This document shows positions 57,433 to 64,000 of a DNA stretch of 64,000 nt, piece by piece (the first letter of the stretch is position 1; every line of letters starts with the position of its first letter). A program made the position numbers and the translations under genes. Where the stretch lies: NCBI GenBank assembly GCA_010015805.1, contig ML978123.1, positions 2,356,001 through 2,420,000 of the forward strand, given 5' to 3'. The notes under the pieces are model-generated. The model had not been told where the DNA came from. It saw only the letters and a program-made list of their open reading frames with translations, and did not search any database. Source of the DNA: Rhizodiscina lignyota. Lineage: Eukaryota; Ascomycota; Dothideomycetes; Aulographales; Rhizodiscinaceae.

Positions 57433-60400
57433 TGTGGCGCGGGTGGAGAGAAGGGAGTCGCAAGCCGCGACTAAGCGGGCGGTGACCGAGTGGTGAGAAT
57501 GTGCACAGGCGGTGCTGCGACGACGACGATGGATATTGTCGATAGTTAGAAGCCGCTCACGGCCACGCAACAGTTGGAGAGGGGTTTGGAGGTGGAAATG
57601 CAGAGGGAGCCGGCGATGTGAGGATGATGGGTCGAGGCTGAAACGCGGAAAGATGTATTCGTAAGTCGGTGTCAAGGTGCGGGACCAGGTGGACTCGACA
57701 TGGAGCGCGCCCCGCAGTGCCTGGGAGGGCTTGCTGCTGCTTTCGTAACGCGCGCCGCTCTCTCAGCCGGCGATATGGCACGGCGCTGCTCGTCGAGAGA
57801 GAGTGAGAGTCGTCCGCGGCGTGAGGCTGCGGTACAGACGAGGGATGCAATGATGCAGAAGACGCAGTGATTGACGGCGTTTGCAACGGGCACTGGCGCC
57901 GATAAGAGGTGTGAATGGCGGTCCCGCCACTCTCGCCGATCGCTTGCTCTGAGGTGATGGGCGTGCTTGGTGCCTCGCAGGGTACAGTAGATGCGCACTA
58001 GGGCTCGGACACGCCCTGCCTGTGCGCCGCGTGAAGAGTCGAAGGGCCGTTGGAGGCTGGTCTAGTCGCTCTCCACCCGATTTCTCGACGGCTCACAGTG
58101 TGGGGAAGCGCTGCTACTTCTGCTCTCTCGAGCGAATGCCCCGGCGGCGTGTGTCTTACCAACGGGCATGCGAGGTCAGGATGTGCCTTGGACCCCAACG
58201 CACGATACACGATGTTTCGCACCGCGGTACCTGAGTCTGAAGCGCAGCAAGCAAGTAATTCTGCGTCTGCGCGCGCGTACACTCTGCTCCGTGCCTAACA
58301 GAGGTGAGGGCTGGCCATGCGGTGCCTAGTGGAGCGCAATGGTTCACTACGCTCCACTACCACACTCACTATCCCAAGAGCGGTGGCTGAGCTTCAGACA
58401 CCTCTGCCTCCGCCTGTGTCCCGCCTTTTCCTCAATCCGGCGTGCATTGCCAGCTCCAGCAAGGCTGCGAACTCGCTGAGACACGGACACGACGCTCGGC
58501 CTCCTCTGGATGTCATCACAGCTCAACTTTGACTTTCTCTTTGTCACTTCGCCTCGTTATACAAATCATATATTAAAACGCGGCCCTAGCCTGCCTCATC
58601 ATGCTCTGCGATATTGCTTGTTACCACATGTTCCTTGCTTCTCTGCCCTGGGCACGAGCACGATTACTCCGCTGCTCTGGTATCCTCACACAGCTGTTTC
58701 ACATGCCAAGTGCAGAATAGGCGTGCTCCATCGCTTCCTGCGGGAGTTGGACGTCTTCCACTCGGCTCACGGTGTCTCTGGCGGCCAGCGCTTATGCTTC
58801 TAAACGTAGTTCTTATCCGGCTAATCAAGGAGCACCTGGTACCTGACCGGAATCTGAGCAGGCGTCTTATTTCAGGTACATATTATTCAGTTGACGTGCC
58901 TAGATCCAGATGGATGACACGGCGTCCTCTCCAACCTCTCTTTTGTCGGACTCGACTCGAACCGTCCCCAGTAATACGGATCTGTCGTTAGGTAGGCACG
59001 ACTAGTCTCCACAATGCAAGGCTTCTCCAAAAGCTCCGTCGGCGCGGCAGTGATTGGCCCAATTCACCGCCTCTGCCCGCCCACGGCACAGCGCAGAAAA
59101 GAAACGCTCAACTCTTCTGCAAGAAATCCTCCAGTAAGGATAGTCCCGGTACCCCTTGCAGCAGCAACAACACACCCCACCGTTCGCTCGCCCAGGACGC
59201 CATCCCATTTGGCGACGCTGGATGTAAGAATCCTGACACGCTGCTCGCTCTCCTCAGCCATCGAGTGACGGATGACTTCCCATCGTATGAGCGCTCCGCC
59301 GGGTGTCTGTGCGCTGCAGCGACTCTTAGCCCCGATGCAAGCTGCAGCGCTGGCTGGTCGGAGTGTACCTGTAACCTCCTTGTGCCTGCCTTAGCGACTG
59401 TCACCGGTGCGTGCTCGTGACCATCTTCATGTCCGTCTGGCCCGGCTCCTGCGCGACTTCGCCCGTAGTCGTAGTCGTACTCGTCGCGTTTCCTATTTGA
59501 AGCATGCCCACATCTCCCCCTTCCGACGGCCCGACAACCTGATCGCCTCGCTTTGGCCATTCGCCGTTGATGTGGAGCCGATATCGATACGTACCCGTTT
59601 CGCTGTCGATTATGCCGGGATGCGCCCTCGTGCAATTTAGGCGCGAAGCCGACGTGCCTCAGGGGTACGAAGGGACCTCGCGGGGCTCGAAAAGTATCCA
59701 AGTACTTCGCACACGCCAATTTACTCCATTCCATCCAATGAAGGATGCTTCCTGCCATTCTCAGCTATAAGACCCGGTCTTGGAGGATGAGACCCTTACT
59801 TCTATTAGGGCCCGGTTTATACAGTCGCAAATCCTGATCCTCGTGTGATCCCGTACTCTTCCTCTGCCACCTCGCTGATACCGACATCTTGGTACCTTCC
59901 CTTACGGCGGCCTGTAGAGGTATATTAAATCAGGAACGTTGAAGTGCCGTCCAAGCCCCACAGCTGCGGTTCCATGTATCCAGCAACGTTCCCACTAAAA
60001 TGCGTGACATCTCGTATATCAACAAATTTGATACCAATCGCCAGTGTCGAAGGCGTGATAGTACAGTAGGCCCCTTATATTGTACTAATGACAACAGAGA
60101 CCATGTTTCGGGACTAGTCAACTAAGGATAAGTTAGCATGTTAGTCCTCAAATGTTGGCCGGAGCTTCTCCATGTACGCAACACTTCCATGATATCTACG
60201 AGCAGTAAGGCATACATGGCTATTGCCGACATGCTGTTGTCATAAACAGTCCAGAGGAGGTGGAACGAAGGCTTCAGAGATAGTCTCACTTACGTGAAGT
60301 GCAAGTGCTGCTCTCCATTGGGCACTACAATGCCCGACAGCCAACTAGTAGACCTCGAGAATGTACCACTCTTTGCCTCATTACTGAAGAAATTTGCGTT

Positions 60401-60572
60401 TAGATACTATTTTCAAGTTCATCAAGTTTATCACTTTGAGGTGGCGCCTGCTTCACACAAAGTCTTGGCAAAACTGTAAACAGCACGCTCGGAGTTCCAC
60501 GCAATAAATTGATTTTCAACGTTCCACTCTGATTTAACTTCTTTCACTCAACTCACGAAACATGCACGCATC
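57433..60572. other. long non-coding stretch between the C2H2 factor and the BTB gene
   Basis: About 3.1 kb. Frames up to 216 codons (59108-59758, minus) have no recognisable domain, and other frames overlap them. The left part should be the promoter and leader of the C2H2 gene. A block at 60232-60300 is repeated near 62706 (separate entries). Confidence 0.45.
60232..60300. repeat. dispersed repeat block, copy A
   Basis: Aligns without gaps to 62706-62761 over its first 56 bases: TCCAGAGG (60250-60257) and TTCAGAGATAGTCTC (60273-60287) are identical and equally spaced; the bases between are diverged. It lies 270 bp upstream of the BTB start. Confidence 0.55.
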
Positions 60573-62020
60573 ATGAGCGGCACTTTGGATTTAACCGCGT
60601 ACGTCCATTTACATGCTATCATACGATTTCGCTTACCTGGACTTATTAGGCTGTTTGAATCTGGCGATTTTGCAGATCTCACGATTCGCTGCAAAGATTG
60701 GACCTGGCTTGTGCATAAAGGAATCCTTTGCGCGCAATCGGAATGGTTTCTCAAGGCGTGTACCGCCGGATTCAAGGCATGCAAATCAGTCTCTGACAAA
60801 CAAAACTTCCACGATACATAATGATCTAGGAGACTCACTCGGGCGAGATTGATCTCAGCGACAATGAGCCACTTGCTGTCGACGCGATGCTGCGCTTCTT
60901 CTACAAGGGCGCCTACAATACCCCTAAATCCCGTCGCAAAGGATTGGAAGTCGGAACGGTTACCTTCCATGCGGCTGTGTTTATCTTGGCGGACAAATAT
61001 CAACTGGACAAGCTGGCCGAGTGCTCGTACAAGCATCTCTCCGATATACTCGATGCAAGGGCTTTCCTGATGCCGCGACTGCTTCGGGATATTCCGGCCC
61101 TATTCGACATGTTGCCGCCTGATGACCCTCCGGGACGCATAAGAGAGGCGCGCAAGCCAGTGGGTGGTTCTGCTCCTTCAGAGGGCACCTGCGGATACTA
61201 TCTTCGGAGTACAATTGTTTACGTCGTTACCAGAGACTACGTTGCATGCAACAGCTATCCGGCCTTTGCACCTCGGGCAGAGCTGCACGCCGCAGCTATG
61301 AAAGGCCTTCAAGAAGCAATCCAATCCTGTGCGGAATTCGGGGCCGCCTTCGCTCGCGCATTCTATGATCAGCTGGCATCGGATAACAGTACGGATTCCT
61401 CAGTGGAGAAGCTGCCTGCTAAATGCCTCATCTGTGGAGATCAGGTGCTACTGGACCCGCAGGATGAGGTTGCCAAACTGCATAAAAACGTCTGTCGCGC
61501 CTGCATCCAAGGCCATGCTCATGACGATTGGGCACATGCGACCTTGAAAGCAGAGGAACCCGAACCAGGAACGAACGGAGACAAGGAGGGAAATATTCCT
61601 GGCGCCGATGCCCAAGTCCATACGGTGGTGACCGAGGAAATGGCGGGCGTTGCGGCTAATCCGAGCGCTGGTCCAATTCCATTCTTCTTCTATGATAGTC
61701 AGAAAAGGTCTTCTGAATGGGTGAACACGTTCATGAAGGTAGATGATAACATCTCAATTGCTCGGAGGTAGAATGCTAACGTGTCTTTGTAGAGCCTTGT
61801 GGACAAACACAAGAAGTCGAAGAAAGCAATGAAGCTATCAACTCTCATCCGAGACACTTGTCGAGTGACCAAGACCAAAAAGCATCCCCAGACCAACCCG
61901 CTGAGAGTCAAGATTCTAATTGCTGATTTGGTACGGCGCGGTGGTCTCCAGGCTCTGAAAGGCGATACCTATAAGTGTTCCCCCAAATTACTGAGTGCCA
62001 CTGGCGAAGATAAGGAGTAA
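60573..62020 (+). CDS. BTB/POZ domain protein with a possible C-terminal Cys/His zinc module
   Basis: BTB domains mediate dimerisation and often recruit cullin-3 ubiquitin ligases. Three exons: 60573 to 60788 or 60776, 60830-61738 and 61793-62020, giving about 446-450 residues. The BTB fold is split across exons 1 and 2: ESGDFADLTIRCKDWTWLVHKGILC and SEWFLKAC, then GEIDLSDNEPLAVDAMLRFFYKGAY and FILADKYQLDKLAECSYKHL. Two ways to join exon 1 keep the frame: a 53-bp intron with a GC donor after GGATTCAAG, which gives the more typical BTB sequence, or a 41-bp GT intron starting at 60789. Further on, KCLICG and VCRACIQGH could hold a zinc ion. The C-terminal exon is basic (DKHKKSKKAMK). Proteins of this type are numerous in Dothideomycetes and mostly uncharacterised. 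Confidence 0.78.
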
Positions 62021-64000
62021 AAGGTCGCGTTGTGACAGAACCGAATTCACTCAAATTCAGATGTGTATGTAATTTTAGTCTACTTCGGGCTGAAAGACGT
62101 GGAATGGATTGTCGAGCTCTTCGGTCGTCAAACCTCAATGCTATACAAAGACTTAACGTTCGTGCCCCTATGCCTCGCGCCCGTAGTACTGAAGGAGCAA
62201 ACAACTCGCTGTTGAGACAGACATGAGAAATTCACTTTATTTTGGGTCAACGGGAAAGCTTAGGATGCAGTGCATTTTCATGCTCTTGATTCGTTCCGCT
62301 TAGATATACCTCGGAGTTTGAGGATGACAGGCTTATCAGAAGATGAAAGGACGCCTTGGGGTCACGCCGCTAAAAGCCAAGTACATATTGATGCTTAGAT
62401 AGCCAGTAAGTATCTCGAAGTTCTGAAAGACGATATGTTAGTGTATATTTCTTAAGCACAATTAGTGAAGTATTGGAATTAAAGGCTGCGATTTGAGACA
62501 AAATTAAGTGGATTAGTCTAGCAGTCTATCAGATTGCTTTAATATACAACTTCGCTGCGATGACTTGTGACCCCATTTCTTCGAGCCCCGGAGGATGTCG
62601 AGTACGCAAGCGGTGACAAAAGAGTTGGCCGCAGCTTTCAAGATACTAAGCAGCATCGGTGTTCTGCCTCTACGGATAAAGTAATAGACACGTTTTCAAA
62701 TGGCTTGCTGTAATCTAATGCACTCCAGAGGCTACACAACTGAACTTTCAGAGATAGTCTCGATTACTGTGAGCTGGAAGAGCTATTAGCCACTGACTGT
62801 AACACCCCCTGCTCGCTGCCAACTGAATTGTCACCCCGAGTGCCTCCATATCGTTCGACCATTGAGTCGAGGCTAGCCTTCGTATGAGCTTTCATCAATC
62901 TCATCGTCGGACTCCTCTTCAGGAGCACCCTCTACCCCTTGGAGGTGTTCGGGGATTCCGACAGACGGGACGCTCCCAGGTTTCTTCTACCAAGAGCATT
63001 CGTCATGAATGCTGAGCAGATCCTCGAGCATCTCGTCATACAAGTTGCTATCGTAATTATGCTTTGCATGATTCGAGATCTGCAACTTGAACAGGATGTT
63101 ATTAAGGCTCTCGTCGTGATCGACGAGTGAGGTGGGAAAACTTGTCGTCTACCTAGTCCTCATCTGCATACTATGAACGAGATGCGTAATAACGAAGCAT
63201 AGACGATGTCTAGCATATATAGTCATCTCCAGCCAGAGAAGGGCATCCTTGCCCTTACATTGGACATACTGGACAACACATTCTAAGAATATGGTCTCCA
63301 CGGTGTCGAGGGTCTCCCAGTACTTGTTGCACCACCCGCTCATACGAGCGAGGCGCTCTGAAAACACTTTTCAAAGCTTGTACCAGTTCCAATTTGAGCG
63401 CTTAGACTTCTGATGGACAGAAAACGAGCGGACGCCAAGCAGTCTGGTTGAGAGGCTGTCCTATTCAACTGAACGGCTGTAGTAAAAACAAGTTTTATTC
63501 TTTAGCACGAGCGGGAGCGTCTCTGAGCGCTCGATTAGATATATTCTAGGGCTTATTCATCTAAAACGCGCAGCTTTAGTATATATAATCTATATTAACT
63601 GCTAAGGATATGCATCCCTGTAGTTCGATACATTGCAGCTATAACTTAACTATTTTATTACCCACTTGGTAGAGTCGCCGGCGAAGTCGTATCTCTTAAT
63701 GTAGAATAATGGCCGTACTCCTCGTCTAGGACGATTTATAAGAACGGTGTGCTATTCGCATACGTTTAGCTTTAATTGGTCAAAGCCGGGGAGAATTTGC
63801 TCACCGGAGTATGATGTCTCTCCTCTTGCCTTCGAGAGGTAATTCACACTGCGCTAGGTAGTGCCAATTTCAGCAGAGTTGCTAGATCTGTATCGATCCG
63901 ATCCTGCAAATATCGTAAGGCTTGTATCCCTGCATATTACTTTGAGGATGACAAAATAGCAGGCCGCCTGGCACTTTGTAACGTTTAGGAGCAAGCAGCC
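62021..64000. other. degenerate, TA-rich right end, possible transposon relic
   Basis: No intact gene. On the minus strand an open stretch at 63149-63367 and a second one at about 62900-63150 in another frame, interrupted by at least one stop, look like remains of a coding sequence (for example WCNKYWETLDTVE and an acidic EEESDDEIDES), but I cannot name the family. The segment 63541-63660 has 22 TpA and only 5 CpA, as expected after repeat-induced point mutation. Confidence 0.4.
62706..62774. repeat. dispersed repeat block, copy B
   Basis: Partner of the block at 60232-60300, in the same orientation, about 690 bp after the end of the BTB gene. The TCCAGAGG and TTCAGAGATAGTCTC cores are conserved. 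Confidence 0.55.

Noticed and set aside
59108-59758. 216-codon minus-strand frame in the C2H2 upstream region
   Set aside because: No domain similarity, low-complexity DYDYGR and Gly/His stretches, and overlapping + strand frames of similar quality.

Overview
The window comes from the nuclear genome of a filamentous ascomycete (Pezizomycotina, most likely Dothideomycetes). The grounds are many short GT-AG introns (about 45-75 bp, with CTAAC/CTGAC-like branch points), an APSES regulator of the StuA type, a DNMT5-type DNA methyltransferase, and a set of ordinary fungal housekeeping genes. No prokaryotic, viral, rRNA, tRNA or CRISPR feature was found. The exon models below were built by joining open frames at splice sites that keep the frame; they are not transcript-backed.

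Layout. 1-1388: 3' part of ATG7 (autophagy E1). 2142-5411: DDHD-domain phospholipase. 5412-13125: very long gene-free stretch leading into the stuA developmental regulator (13126-15132); the last 1.1 kb of this leader has no ATG at all. 17482-19856: a large E2 ubiquitin-conjugating gene interrupted by two in-frame stop codons. 20276-21371 (-): 2H phosphoesterase (LigT-like). 22315-29239: DNMT5, a cytosine methyltransferase fused to a RING/SNF2 ATPase. 29488-31089 (-): MFS monocarboxylate-type transporter. 32258-33897 (-): UBR-box/PHD protein (Mlo2/UBR7 type), divergent from MCM2 (34330-37016). 37442-37801 (-): a small two-exon BolA2/Fra2 gene, divergent from 38265-40024, a gene that joins an ER-type FKBP domain in frame to a STIMATE/YPL162C-type membrane protein. 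40425-42582: multi-pass membrane protein. 43300-44574 (-): secreted SMP-30/lactonase-like beta-propeller. 45707-46865: HSL-type alpha/beta hydrolase. 47051-48173 (-): PEX7, divergent from an AlkB-like dioxygenase with CUE and GRF zinc-finger domains (48526-50162). 50690-53483: SEC24 of the COPII coat. 54928-57432 (-): C2H2 transcription factor with a 3 kb upstream region. 60573-62020: BTB/POZ protein. 62021-64000: degenerate sequence, TA-rich toward the end, with a broken open frame.

The neighbours do not form an obvious pathway or biosynthetic cluster. The most unusual points are the FKBP-STIMATE fusion, the ATG-free leader and possible non-AUG N-terminal extension of StuA, the stop-interrupted E2 gene, an imperfect 36-bp inverted repeat at 31789-31948, and the TA-rich, RIP-like right end.
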